Shown here: one piece after another, positions 22,592 through 34,192 of the stretch
Layout: each line of letters begins with the position of its first letter
How positions within the stretch are numbered: position 1 is the stretch's first letter
Source: Dactylonectria macrodidyma
Taxonomy: Eukaryota; Ascomycota; Sordariomycetes; Hypocreales; Nectriaceae
NCBI GenBank assembly: GCA_020744425.1
Contig: JAGMUV010000006.1
Span: 248,001-312,000, forward strand
Reading direction: 5' to 3'
Length of the DNA: 64,000 bases
Notes under the pieces: model-generated
The model's input: only the letters and a program-made list of their open reading frames with translations
What the model was told of the DNA's origin: nothing
Database searches by the model: none
Program-made: the position numbers and the translations under genes

Positions 22592-23308
22592 TCAATTCTC
22601 TCTAGAACCCGCCGAGGGATACTTCGATACTTCTCTCAAGTGATCAGGTGTACCCAATGGTTGCATCCGCTCTCCTTGTCGTCGATATGCCACTTTGCGG
22701 TTGCAGTTTTCGCAGTAGTGGCTCACATGGCTCTTCCAATTGCGTGCGTAGGGAGCGACGGCGCCTCCAACCGTTGTTATCAACAGCGTCGTGGCGGCGA
22801 CACTAGTCACGCGTCAGCTAAATCCGTTCACGGTATGAGGTCCATGAGCCATACTGAGTCATGAGAGAGGGGGACTTTTTGACTCGTGTTTCTGTACGAC
22901 GTCTGCAAAAGGGACAATCCACTGTGTCGGGCTGGTCGTCGAGTAGGTGTAAGGGGGTTACCGTGTCGACCATCGGGTTCGGTATCGCAGGCGGCACTCC
23001 TTGATTGTAACTGTCTGAAGTCTCTGGAGGCGAGTCACATTTGTCTGGTTGGTGGAAGATTACAACCTCAGGGAGGCCGCCATCATCAATAAACATGTGA
23101 CGCGTGCTATTGACACAATTAGATCGTCTCGGCTTCACACAACGAACACGTACTTCGGGGCCCGCATCTGTTCTGGGCTTCTAGGCGAAGTAGAATTGAC
23201 AGCGGGAGTCTTCTTAGCGCTGCCGCCACAGTCTACTGGTGATTTGGTATAGACGGGCGGAGAGACATTGCTCACTGTAGGTGAGGCTTGTTCATTTCTC
23301 GAAGACAT
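22592..23308 (-). CDS. LITAF-domain membrane-associated zinc-binding protein (three exons)
   Basis: Exons 23308-23154, 23106-22855 and 22802-22592, with introns of 47 nt (GTACGT...TAG, phase 2) and 52 nt (GTATGG...TAG, phase 2), give 205 residues. The spliced C-terminal half is a LITAF-like domain: DCPFC (first CxxC), a hydrophobic stretch VAATTLLITTVGGAVAP that should dip into the membrane, then HYCENC with the second CxxC and an aromatic/basic tail NRKVAYRR. The N-terminal half is polar and proline-rich, as usual in the family. LITAF proteins are monotopic membrane proteins of endosomes, lysosomes or plasma membrane; fungal members are mostly uncharacterised. Both splices restore the frame and place the two CxxC knuckles on either side of the hydrophobic segment, which supports the model. 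Confidence 0.85.
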
Positions 23309-24705
23309 TGTGTGGTGCAAGTTGCAATGCCACGATGCAAAAACTTGTCGACGTGAGTGGGTTATCGTAAAACCAAGGTGATTGGACTGACTTTTTTATG
23401 AGACTTGGTAGGATCAAGTGCATATGCCTCGGCGGGATGTGAGGCAGTGAAGTTCTTAGACTGATGGTGAATTCTGTGTGAGAGGCGGAGCATATTTGAA
23501 CACATGTCAGACAGGGAGCGTTGGCCCCCCAAGTCTATGATATAACCTGATTTGTTGACTGGGCTCCCCTGAATGGCCAAACATCTGTTTTGCGTGTCTC
23601 AGCCCTATTCAGGCCGATCCAATCGGTTCCAAGTTAAACGGCAGCTTCGATGCGACCCATTTTGATTCACATTATGTGCTATTTTCGTGTTCAAAGGAGT
23701 CGAGACGCCAGTTGCTCCTTGCCTAGCTTGACCTACTTCAAATGCCAGTCCCATCAATGCTCGTAAGAATGATACCCCTTTTAGCACGTCATCTTCATGG
23801 TATGCCGTCTTTTCCGGGGGTTTGGCTAAATTCCTCTGTTGTTGGTGTCTGGACTGGCGGTTGAGCTGATTCCATAAGCGGAAATTATTTTGCGAGTTGC
23901 GCATCTCGTTATGCATCTCGTTAAAAAATGGAGAACATCAGATCCACAAGGCTGATTGCCTAGCGAGGGTTGGATGTGTCATAGTCACAATCGTTTGTGG
24001 TTGGTTGAACAAGTGCCGAGTGCGAGTTTACTGAATAAGTTCCGCAATTAGCCTTGTCATGGTCATGATTTCATGGATGGTTCATCTCGCGATCTGGAGA
24101 ATCTTTAGTGGAGTCCGTCTCACGTAAGTGCCGAACCTCGTGAAAATAAACAACCGGGCTAATGTGCCCTATATGGCTGCAAAACGTTTCGATTTGTTAA
24201 GCATGAATATAAGTCTGGGGCTGCGCTGAAGCTGAAAGTAAGAGAGCCTGGTTTTGAGGGCTTGGATTACTGCAAAGACACAGACGACCATGTCCACTTC
24301 GTCAGCTCGCATACAAGTTTCCTCTACAGGGCAATGAGCCGGTGCGTCGGACGCTAAATCTGCAGCGCCACTGACGGTCCGAGATGAGATTCGCATTCGC
24401 ATGTCGCTGGAGAACCTGTTAATTCATGTTGTCTGTGCTTGTCTGCTGCAGCGAGTCTCATTACACCAGCAAACAGCTGTGGCTTGGATGACGGCGAGGA
24501 TTAATTACAACATCATAATATATAACTAGAGACAAGAACAGTTCATATTTCGCCCTGCTTCACTTCCTTCCTTCAACCCTGCCAAACACCCCATCGCTGC
24601 TCTCTCATCAACACTCATTTTTGGTAACCATTAAACTTCTACCCCCAATCCACAAATACTGGGGTTGTCATTACTCTCTCCCAAGAAGTCAACAGTTCTG
24701 GAGCC
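23309..24705. other. Divergent promoter region between LITAF gene and sugar porter
   Basis: About 1.4 kb. Open frames near 23605-23916 and 24169-24402 on the - strand have no recognisable features. A TATA-like stretch and pyrimidine-rich leader (24530-24700) precede the sugar porter. Confidence 0.4.
24519..24525 (+). promoter_or_regulatory. TATA-like box of the sugar porter gene
   Basis: TATATAA about 180 bases upstream of the ATG, followed by a pyrimidine-rich leader. Position fits a promoter with a leader of about 150 bases. Confidence 0.4.
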
Positions 24706-26391
24706 ATGGAGAGACTCAGTCTTACCGCGTACCGTTCACAGCTCGGAAATATGGGATCTGAATATGCTGAGCTAGCATCCATCGCTTCACGGCCCAACTC
24801 GCTCGATGAAGCACCAAGCCAAGGCTATGAAGCATCTTCGTCGACAAAGCGCGCAGCTAAGAGGCCTAATGGACTCGATGAGAAATTGACTATCTGGAAA
24901 GCATTCCGAAAGTTTCCCAAGGTCACAGGGTACTGCCTAGCCATGTCCATTGCTATCATTGGATTGGGTTACGGCCTTGTCATTATGGGTGCCATCACTG
25001 GCCTTGATACAGTCAAGCAAGACTATGGGAAGAAGCACAATGGCAAACAAATCATTCCTCAACCCTACGTGTCACTGTGGACAGCATTGACTCCCGCTGG
25101 CGGAGCCATAGGAGCCATCTTGGGAGGCTGGTTACAAGGCCGCATCGGACGAAAGTTTACCTTTATGATTGGCAGCATCTTCTATGCCACTGGTGTCACA
25201 TTGGTATTCTTTTCACACTATTCGGATGCCCAAAACAGCAAGCGGATCGTGTTGACGGGAGGCGTGGCCATTCTTGGATTTGCCATTGCCATGATTCAGA
25301 CAACGGCGAATACCTACTTATCTGAAATTGCACCAACGTCTCTCAGAGGGCCAGCAATGGCCATGATTCCAACCTTTACCTTGCTGGGACAGCTCCTTGG
25401 GTCGACCGTGGTGTTTCTCGTGCAAGACATCCCGGGAAAGAGGAGCTATCTCACCGCCTTTGGTTCGCAATGGATTTTCCCAGCCGCCACCTTTCTTCTA
25501 TCTTGCATCATGCCCGATAGTCCGATTCATCTTGCCCGCATGGGCCATAATGCAAAAGCACTCCGGGCTGCGAAGAGGCTATACTCCCCCAAGGTGAACG
25601 AATATGCCGCACTCGAGACTTTCCGCATTACTATTGGAGAGGAGGCGGTAATTGGCGCCAAGGCTTCATATGCCGCGTGCTTTAGGGGCACGAACCTCCG
25701 TCGAACCATGATTGTCATACTTGCCAGCGTCATGCCGGCCATGTTTGGCTTGGACCTCCTGTCTACTGCAGCTTATTTCCTAGAGACGATCGGCATGGAG
25801 GAGCCAATCAACCTCCTGTTTCTGATTGGAGGAATCGTGGCTGGAATGCTGGCTAACGCGGCGGGCATCTGGGTCCTGTCACGCATGGGCATGCGAAACA
25901 TGACTATAGTTTCTATGGGAATAGCTGGATGTCTATGGGCCGTGATGGGCGTCTCTGGTATTTGGAAGGGAGATGTGCCCCTTTATGTGGCAGCAGGCAT
26001 TTTGATTGCTGTCATTGTCGTATGTGGACTTGGCTGTTGGCCAGCAAGCTATGCATATATCGGACAGACGAGCTCGCTCCAGCTGCGAGCTTTAACACAA
26101 GGACTGGTGGGAGTATCTTCACAGGGGGCATCTGTCTGTTTGGCTGCTGTTATCCCGGTGATATATAATCCAGACTCAGGGAATCTTGGAGCAAAGGTGG
26201 GATTCTTGTATATGGCATTGTGCATCATTGCCACAATTCTGGCCTGGCTTTTCTTGCCGGAGATGAAGGGAAGGAGTGTCATCGAGGTTGACCAGATGTT
26301 TGAGATCAAGCTGTCAACAAAGAACTTTAGGTATTACAAGCTGGTAAGTGATGAGGATCGCGAGGAAGGAAGGTTTCTGGCTCAGAGTTAA
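24706..26391 (+). CDS. MFS sugar porter, alpha-glucoside-permease-like
   Basis: An intronless frame of 561 residues. After a polar N-terminus of about 75 residues come the sugar-porter landmarks: GYGLVIMGAITGL in the first helix, the loop motif GRIGRKFTFMIGS (G-R-x-G-R-K/R), YLSEIAPTSLRGPAMA before helix 6, PDSPIHLARMG (the family PESPR/PxSP motif, with Asp for Glu) after helix 6, and PEMKGRSVIEVDQMFE at the C-terminal end of the bundle. The loop variants and the C-terminal FEIKLSTKNFRYY resemble the fungal maltose/alpha-glucoside:H+ symporter branch rather than hexose carriers. It should be a plasma-membrane proton-coupled importer; the sugar is not assignable. It converges with a Zn2Cys6 gene less than 200 bases away. 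Confidence 0.88.
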   Translation: MERLSLTAYRSQLGNMGSEYAELASIASRPNSLDEAPSQGYEASSSTKRAAKRPNGLDEKLTIWKAFRKFPKVTGYCLAMSIAIIGLGYGLVIMGAITGLDTVKQDYGKKHNGKQIIPQPYVSLWTALTPAGGAIGAILGGWLQGRIGRKFTFMIGSIFYATGVTLVFFSHYSDAQNSKRIVLTGGVAILGFAIAMIQTTANTYLSEIAPTSLRGPAMAMIPTFTLLGQLLGSTVVFLVQDIPGKRSYLTAFGSQWIFPAATFLLSCIMPDSPIHLARMGHNAKALRAAKRLYSPKVNEYAALETFRITIGEEAVIGAKASYAACFRGTNLRRTMIVILASVMPAMFGLDLLSTAAYFLETIGMEEPINLLFLIGGIVAGMLANAAGIWVLSRMGMRNMTIVSMGIAGCLWAVMGVSGIWKGDVPLYVAAGILIAVIVVCGLGCWPASYAYIGQTSSLQLRALTQGLVGVSSQGASVCLAAVIPVIYNPDSGNLGAKVGFLYMALCIIATILAWLFLPEMKGRSVIEVDQMFEIKLSTKNFRYYKLVSDEDREEGRFLAQS

Positions 26392-26584
26392 CGTTTCAGA
26401 GCTTCTACTGAACCCTCCAGAGTTCAATATGAACAATTGAGCATCACACTTACTTCACGGAACGCATTTTGCTTGTACCAGGGTCCAGTCTCATTAGGTA
26501 ATTGATCATTCTACGGCACGAGGGGCTGCAGTTCTGAAGGTGTATGACAGCTTGCCCGGCTCATTGGGCCTTGGCAACTGCAAC

Positions 26585-28150
26585 CTATAAAATGGAACAT
26601 CCTCCCGTCGGCTCAGAAGTATCACTAACCCTAGTGTTTCCCTGCGGGTGTATGGAGGGGTCTTGTGTTCCTTCATACTCATACTGTCGTGCCTCCAGCT
26701 CATCCAATCGATCCTTTATCCAATGGGCCTCCTCGATGGAAAGATGCCCACCAATGTCGGTCTCCCAATCCACAATCAATGCCTCCAGCTCTGCGCAGCG
26801 ATATGCTCGTGAAGTTGCCGCCCACATCATCTTCAGGATGTTGGGTATGTGGAGAGTCCCTAGCGGCCGAAATGCTGAGCAATTGTAGGCCAAAGCGATG
26901 GCTTCGTCGCAAAATGTGTGTGACTCTATGACGAGACCTGGGTCACCGTCAAACATCCTAAGAAGGCGGTTCAAGATTGACGCCATAGCGAGCAAAGTTC
27001 CATATCCAACGCTGTAAGCGGCAGACATTCTTATGAGGGACGCGGACGCGGCTGGTCCCGCCGCGACCGCTCGCATCTGATCCGTTGCTAGGCGAATCCT
27101 TGGTTTTGTTGATTGCATGAAGTTGTAGAGATGTCGTATTTGAGCAAGATGTTTTTTTGGTGCGCGGAGAAACCTCCCTATCTCCGCTAGGTTTGCAATG
27201 TCAACAGTCATCATGATCTCTGGTTTATAGTATGTGATTGGCCTTGGGGTATTGGAGTAGTTGAGTGCTTCCCAGAACCAGGTACCAAGGATGATATTGG
27301 GATTGATCATGCTCTCCCACGCCTGTCATATCAGACATTAGCTAATCTTGATGGTGCATAGTGTCGATATGGATTTGGTCCCCTACAATTAACCGACAAA
27401 GGCCATTGAGGTAGTCTTTGATCTCCGCTAACCTTCCCTGGGAATGGGCCTCCTGTAACAGAGTCGCTATCACTTCAAGGTGTTTTTGCTGGTATTTGGG
27501 CTTGCGGTCAATTATCTCCTAAATATCACATTAGTGTGTGTTAATCGACGTTTCTTGAAAATAAGAAGAATCGAGATGCCCTACCTGACAGACATTGATG
27601 TTATAGACAGTGTAAATTTTCGTGGCGAATGATTGCTTAGGGTCCTGCAAACAAGTACTCAGGGCTGTCAAAGCATCCCCATAACGGGCTAATGCTTCCA
27701 CTTTGGACCCCTGGTATTGGAGCGTTTGATAGGAGGCAAGAATGGCACGCACAGACGTGTCAAGAGTCTGGCTGGATCCCACACGACGTGGAAGATCCGT
27801 AATAAAGTCCCCGCCGAGGGCGCGAATACCATATCGGATGTCATCGACGCCGAGGAAGAATACCAAAGACGACACCACTCTTGTTGTCTCGTTGCTAGGG
27901 CTATGTCTCGGAGAGGGAACAGTCCGATTTGTTGATGTGCTCGCGTTCTCTTGCTTGAATATCCACCGCTTGACACCATTTCCGATGCATGGGATGCTGA
28001 GTCGCGAACATCTTCCGCATACTGGTTGTTGTTGATCACACTACCATTGGGAGTTAATTTGTCATCCTGATCATTGCGAGGAACAGCGCTCACCTTTTTC
28101 TTCTGCTTTCGACATGCCGCACAGCCTCGACTGGACGGAACTCCAACCAT
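26585..28150 (-). CDS. Zn2Cys6 transcription factor (four exons)
   Basis: Exons 28150-28094, 28040-27585, 27518-27387 and 27322-26585, with introns of 53, 66 and 64 nt, all phase 0, give 460 residues. The first intron sits inside the zinc cluster: CAACRKQKKK is joined to CDQQQPVCGRCSRLSIPC, giving perfect Zn2Cys6 spacing (Cys10, 13, 20, 27, 30, 37). The remainder (FFLGVDDIRYGIRALGG, IYTVYNINVCQ-EIIDRKP, AWESMINPNIILGTWFWEAL) is helical and resembles the class of short regulators with a fungal-specific domain (DUF3468-like). Introns with correct GT-AG and branch sites strongly support the model. It is likely nuclear. Its 3' end faces the sugar porter gene, so co-regulation by proximity is possible but unproven. 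Confidence 0.88.
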
Positions 28151-29273
28151 GGCTGGCGAACTTGAAGTAGCGATAGCGGCCAGTCTCGAGGTAGTTGTTT
28201 GTTTTAAGTGCCGTCGTATTTGGCAACCCCCAAGGAATTAATCTCGTATTTGTACTGCACAGTGAGCACGCAGAAAGCTCGGAAGTACGACGCTATGATG
28301 CGCGTCGTTCAGCTCGCCTTGGCGCCGGCGGAGACGTGGATGTTGATCTCATTGCCTCTAGACTCTGGTTGGCTGAGTAATCTGCTTGAAGATGACGCCC
28401 ACAGGGCTGACCATGGAGCCGTCCTTACTTGTGGCCAGGCATTGGCTAATTTGGACACATAAGCTTGCCACTACAACTCTGTTGTCTTGATCTTCCCAGC
28501 CAAGGCGTCAGCGTGCTTTCTTGGCGTCATACCACTAAGCATCGTTGCTGCATGTGCTGTCCCTAAGTTTTGGTGCCGCACAATGCAAAGGGCGTAAGTA
28601 GCTGATCTCAGAATTGAGAGAAGAAAAATGGGATCCCAATCCCTGTGCATCACCTCGCCCCTCACTAAGCCTTCCGGCCAGCCCGACTCTACATGTAACC
28701 GCGCGGTCTATTTATCTTGGACGTGCCTGCATCGTTTATATCAACTTGATTGCAGCACGATAGGGCTGACATAATGATTACTAGAACGTGGAACTTGAGT
28801 ATTCTCATATTTGACAGAAATTTGAAGAAATCGCGGCCATGCTGACAAACTGAAGTCGTATTTCAAATGGCATCATCGAGGTTCCTTTTTAACAAAAGGC
28901 GAATAGGTAGTAATAGTTTCGACTTAGTAATCCCCCGTCTTCTTTTGCTAATATTTACGCTTGCTAGAAGTGACAGGTTCGCCGCTGTTCTGGTGTGCAG
29001 AATGATGTCATGACCAGTTTACACAGCCTCAATGGATAGCGTGGATATGTATTTACTCAGTAGAGAGCAGCTAAGCGACAGCTCTTAAATGCACTCGTCC
29101 GCATATTTGCAAGTTCTTCCTTGATAAGCACGTAAACATATTCACTAACTGATGCTTGGCATCACCCCACATCTCCGCCAAGCCTCTTATCTCAACTGTG
29201 TGCAACCGTATCTACTAGCAATCATTTCCCCTCCCTCTACTGGAACTCTACCTCAGTCGCAAGTATATAAAGC
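28151..29273. other. Divergent promoter region
   Basis: About 1.1 kb between the Zn2Cys6 gene (-) and the proton channel gene (+). Short open frames at 28195-28462 and 28471-28665 show no features. A TATATAA at 29264-29270 lies only a few bases before the channel ATG and is too close to act as its TATA box. Confidence 0.4.
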
Positions 29274-30030
29274 ATGTCTTCGAGCAGTGTAGAACATGAG
29301 CAACCCGCTGATGAGGAGCGACCGCTTTTGCATCGCCGCAGAAAGCCGAGACTTCCGTCATTGAATCTTCGACATTGGAATCTACATCCACACGTACCTC
29401 AGCAATGGACGATTCAGAATACTAAGCAGCAGACTGCGACATTCCTGTCGTCAAAATATGGGCACTACGCTATTCTCACCTTGGTTTCGCTCGACGTTCT
29501 GGGCATGATTGCGGGTGGGTTATGCGCGGCGAATTCTGCGACCACTGACCGCATTGCTAATTTGCCTAGACTTTGTCCTCAAACTATGTAAATGTGAACA
29601 AGGAAAGACTGGCCCCAACTGGGATCATGCCCTAGATGCCCTGGGTTCAATGAGCCTGGTATTCTCGTGCCTGTTTATGCTGGAGCTTATTGCTTCCGTC
29701 TGGGCATTTGGTTTTAAGTACGTCCCTTCGAAAGCATCCATTCAGTGCATTGTCGATATTGACAAATCTAGGTACTTTGCGTCTTGGTTTCATCGCTTCG
29801 ATGCCTTCATTGTTGTTGCTGGTTTTATAATCGATGTTGTTCTGGTTGGCATCATAGAAGAAGTTGCCTCTTTGATCGTCGTCATGCGTCTCTGGCGAAT
29901 CACCAAAATCGTCGAGGAGCTTAGTCTCGGCGCTCAAGAGCAAGCCGAGGATTTACAACACGAGATCGATGAACTTAAGACAGAGAACGATAAGTTGCGC
30001 GATGAGATTTCTCGTTTGAAGCAGGCGTAG
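29274..30030 (+). CDS. Voltage-gated proton channel (Hv1-like)
   Basis: Exons 29274-29514, 29570-29717 and 29772-30030, with introns of 55 nt (GTGGGT...CTAG, phase 1) and 54 nt (GTACGT...CTAG, phase 2), give 215 residues. The protein is a stand-alone voltage sensor. S1 is LVSLDVLGMIADFVLKL, with Asp74 at the position of the human selectivity aspartate (Asp112). S3 is FDAFIVVAGFIIDVVL. S4 is VVMRLWRITKIVEE, with Arg169, Arg172 and Lys175 in place of three arginines, including the signature RxWR. Residues 184-213 form a heptad coiled coil (LQHEIDELKTENDKLRDEI), which in this family mediates dimerisation. The second intron is a multiple of three without stops; removing it restores AFGFK-YFASWFHRFD. 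It should sit in the plasma or vacuolar membrane and extrude protons on depolarisation. Confidence 0.93.
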
Positions 30031-30583
30031 GGCTTAGAGGAGGGAGCAAAGTTTGTCCCGTGGGTTCTCAAGTTTAAGATTGCAACATGTGTGCCATTTT
30101 TAGTCTCAATATATTATATCCCCAGCCTTAGTTCTTAATAGAAAGGCAAAACTTTGCCTCTTCAACTTACAATGCGCCGGATGTAGGCATCGAAGAGCCT
30201 CGATCACGAGGTTCGCTACATCACTTAAGGTCCTGGTGAGTTCTGCTACGAATATGCCTCAAAGGGCGGCTTGGGTTGTTGCCCATGTCTTGGGCTAGCC
30301 TTTCCATCAACGAAGTCACACGCCTTAGCACTGCTGAGAGCAAGCTGCCTTGCACCGTTCATGCGGTACTAATGCCTGCTACATTTTATACCGTTGCAAG
30401 AAGCGTGGAAGCAGATAAGAAATGGATAAAGTTGAGGAGTTGTGCGATTTTATGAAAGATTTCATGTGATGATCCACCTTAAAAAGGGAATGACATTCTT
30501 CAAGACTAGTGTCGAGGATCCATATCAACAATGCAACATCCTGTGAGCGAGATGTAATGTGATTCAATTACGATTAAGACTGC
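30031..30583. other. Convergent intergenic region
   Basis: Between the 3' ends of the proton channel and peptidase genes. No gene supported. Confidence 0.4.
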
Positions 30584-32908
30584 TCAGGGCTTCAAAATGT
30601 TTGCAGCCACAACAATACCACGAGCAGTTCTACCAACCCACTCTTGAGCGACGGAAAAGTTGCCATTCTCGGCATATTGAATACCCTCAGTGATACCGGG
30701 GAAAGTGACGGCCGCGTAGCCAGTGTCCAGACCCGGGGCAGTAGCAACGTGCTTGTAGAACTCGCGGTTCGGGAGGCCGCCCTGAGAGACAAAGCCGCGC
30801 TGGAAATCACGGTACTTATGGTTCACGAGAGTCTTGAGATTCTCGTCTTGATTCGCAATCGCGCTGTTCTCCAGAGCCTTGACAGCGTCGGCATTCTCCT
30901 TGAAATACTTGATAGCCTCATCTAGCTCGGAGAGATCGAGCTCGGCGCCTTCTTCACCGTCGTATTCGACTAGATCATCATAGTAGGCTCGGAGTTCAAC
31001 AGCGTAGTTTTGAGTGTCGATTGGTAGGACATCATCGCTGGCAAGGTGATATGCTACTAGTGCGAGGTATTGACCTTGCGAGGCATGGACATGGAATCCT
31101 GGGTCTCCAAAGGTCGACATCCAGTGATAGGTGTCGTAGTTGGAGTGGTAGTGCCAGATTGGGTCATTGGGGCCACCAGAGCTACCAACATCAAAGGAAC
31201 TAATGCCATTGTGCAGGAAACCCGTGAAGTCAGAGCCAGAGCCGAGAACTTCGACGACACCTCCAGATTCCTCGTACCAGGCGTCATAGAGTGAGATGTT
31301 GTAGCCGCCAAAGTTGGGATGAACGACCTTCTTCATGGTTTCTGTAGCCAGCGTGTGAAGTTCTGGTGTTGCGGCGAGGTTGGGTCGAGGACCGCTGACT
31401 GCGACATCAATATTCAGGTAGGCCACAACTGATTCTTTGATCCAGTTGACGTGCTCCTCAACCCACTCGACAGAGCCAATGAGACCCCATTCTTCAGCGT
31501 CCCATGAGGCGAGGACGATGTTCCTCTTGGGTTGCCACCCAGTTTCACGCAGCTTGTTTAGAGCTCGGGTGAGCTCAACGAGAATGGCTGACCCAGAGTT
31601 GGGATCACCATTGCCTCCCTAATAAATATAAACAGTCAGCAATCGGGAAATGGTGCTACTCAGGCAGTGCATGTGTGTACTCACAACCATCCAAGTATCC
31701 CTATGGTTGCCGATGATGATCGTCTCATCGGAATTGGTGCCGTTGATCACACCGATAACGTTGTGGATAGGAGCAATCTTTTCCCGAGAGACGACATCTA
31801 GGGAAAGCTTCACGCCTGGAGCTGGACCCGTACTGTAGTCGGCATCTAGAGCGCCCACCCATGAAGTGCGATTGACCTCATCTGCTGGCACGCCAAAGCC
31901 GTCGAGAGCCTGTAGCAGAGGCTCAACAGCAGCATATGAGACGGGCAGAGAAGGGATCTTGGCGATGACATCCGAGACATCGGCGCGAGGTGCACCCTCA
32001 AGAGAGGGATAGCCGGGAGTTGTTGGGTCTCCTGGATGGGTAGATAGAAAGAGGGTGGATCCCTTCTGGACAGAGTTGGGATTTCTAGCAGGGCCATCTT
32101 CGTATTTCATGTCAGCGATAATTCACGAGACGATTCTGTGAGACAGAATACTTACCAGGGTAAGACTCATAGCCGTTTGCGACTGTGATGTTGCCATCAC
32201 CAGCAGGGTCGGTGAAAATGACGGCAGCAATGGCTCCATGGTCTTGTGCGTTCTTCACTTTTAGGCCACGGAATAATCCGCCATATTGAATGAGTGCAAT
32301 CTTGCCCTCGATCTCAACGCCGAGTTCGACAAGTCTCTCAAAATCATCAATGGAGCCACGACTGGAGAGATGTCAGACTCTTTTCAACACAGTGAGCACT
32401 TTGCGACTTACCCCGCATAGACGTATTCGGCGGATACACTTCCTGAAGGTGAGTAGCCAAGCCAGGTCTGTTGTGATATGGCATCATAGCCGGTCACATC
32501 GTCTTCCACGAGAGCATCCTCTTTGAGGTTGACCGGGTGTACTTGGCCGTCACTGCTAGTGAATTGCAACGACGCACTTTCAGGGTACCTCAAGTAGACA
32601 TGGTACTCTTTGAGATGCGACTCGACGCCATTCTCGTTCCAGCGGTCTGCCGTCCACTGAGCGGCTTCCTTGCCATAGCCGGCCAGCTTGTTCTGGTGGC
32701 CGTAGTAGTTGGACCACCCATCGATAGAGACACTGTCAAATGCATTGGCTAAAAGCGTCTCATTCTCGTCCAAAATTGGCGGCCATTGATCATTCCGTTT
32801 GGCGAGTGGCTGGCGATGCGTATGCCTTGCGACGAGGTTAAAGTCTCGCTGGCAGGCAAAGGCGCCAGTGACGAATGCAGGAAGAAGATAAAGTTGAGGA
32901 GTCCGCAT
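30584..32908 (-). CDS. M28 metallopeptidase, glutamate carboxypeptidase II-like, secreted
   Basis: Exons 32908-32412, 32361-32156, 32097-31685 and 31618-30584, with introns of 50, 58 and 66 nt, give 716 residues, close to the about 700-750 usual for the GCPII/Tre1/Vps70 group. A signal peptide (MRTPQLYLLPAFVTGAFA) is seen. A protease-associated domain follows (ALIQYGGLFRGLKVKNAQ, the YPDGPARNP join). The di-zinc catalytic core is complete: GNHRDTW (His366), GGNGDPNSG (Asp377, bridging), WDAEEWG (Glu414 base, Glu415 ligand), SGSDFTGF (Asp) and WHYHSNYDTYHW (His). A transferrin-receptor-like dimerisation domain forms the C-terminus. It is probably an extracellular or vacuolar exopeptidase releasing acidic or other C-terminal residues; specificity cannot be predicted. 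GGNGDP differs from the common GAxDP. Confidence 0.92.
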
Positions 32909-34192
32909 TGTGGTGAAACAACTCTCCACTGAGTCTATGACTATCCCTCTCGAACACGAGATGAGGAGGGGAAACAAGTTCGTTAGGCAGGATCCGTCAG
33001 AAAGATATAACCGGGCGCCGATCACAACACCATGTTACCATGATGCTGGGCCATGGTACCATATGCTGTACCCGAGTTGGCAGTGACCGACGCTTCCGCA
33101 GAGATGCAATTGAGCCAATCCCGAGTTGCATCCGTTATGCATCACAGACATCATCTAATCCTGAACTCGGCATCGGCTGCTTTTCCTAGGCCCCGAGCTT
33201 ACGAACTCGTAGGGTGCGAATGTCGTCATACGCCACTTCAACCCTGGCAATCTCTTCACAGTAGCCGGTTCGGGAAGCTCGGTTGATGCTGTGCTGACCC
33301 CGTTTATACGCGTGATAATGCTGCCTTATGCTTGCACGACCATCACTGCCTTGGCGTTGCGGCGGGGAAGCTTGCGAGTGTTTAAACACCTGCCCGATTC
33401 GCACATAAGCTTGTTGCTTGGTAAAATCTAAATTGTAACTATAATGAGGAGATATGTGGAGAAACTGATTAGCCCACGCGATGACGAAATGACGTTGCAA
33501 GGGCGGGGTGGGAACTGTACAATGTCAGATTATTCCCGCTTTCTTTTCAAACTATGAGACATTAAATTGCTAAAGAACCTGTCACTTGGGACTAAGTCTA
33601 TGCGTAACTGGTTGCTTAGCTTAGTGCTGAGAGACGTTCTGTCGTAGCACATAGTAGCACATAATCAATGTGGCCGGGTTTTTACCGCCTTTTGATGTTC
33701 GTCGGGAAAATCACGTTACACTTCCATATGCTTCTTTAGCAGCAGTACTTTCTTGTATTATGATTGCGGCGCCTGGGTATCTGTTCTACTCACTTTCAGT
33801 GGATGTAGACGTTTTTGTCGAACCCTACGTTGGTCACACAACGTGATTATCCTCAAAGGCCAAATGATACGCCAGATTGACTAAGAGGATGTCCTCCCCT
33901 CCCTGTCCCCGCGTCAGTAACTCAACTGATCACAGCCAAGCTATGTGGCTAGCTGTCTGCTTCTTGAAAGATTTACTAGCAAAGGGCGAAAAAGTCGTCA
34001 TGACCGAGCATCTTATCATGCCAGAAATTAGGACGCCTCGCATTTTACTGCCTTGCAGATAGAAACACGGGCCTTGGACCGAATACCAACCAAGTTCTTC
34101 TTAAAATAAGCCTCTACTCAAATGGCATCAATCCTATGATACATATTTGCTAGGAAAGTAGTAAAGCCATAATACATTGTGATACACTGCTA
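32909..34192. other. Intergenic region
   Basis: About 1.3 kb between two - strand genes. Open frames near 33053-33500 look random. A short direct repeat gtagcacata occurs at about 33645-33664. Nothing else recognised. Confidence 0.4.

Noticed and set aside
29264..29270. TATATAA as TATA box of the proton channel gene
   Set aside because: Only three bases before the ATG, too close for a TATA-directed start.
29718..29771. 18 extra residues between S2 and S3 of the proton channel
   Set aside because: The stretch has GTACGT and CTAG borders and its removal restores the family spacing.
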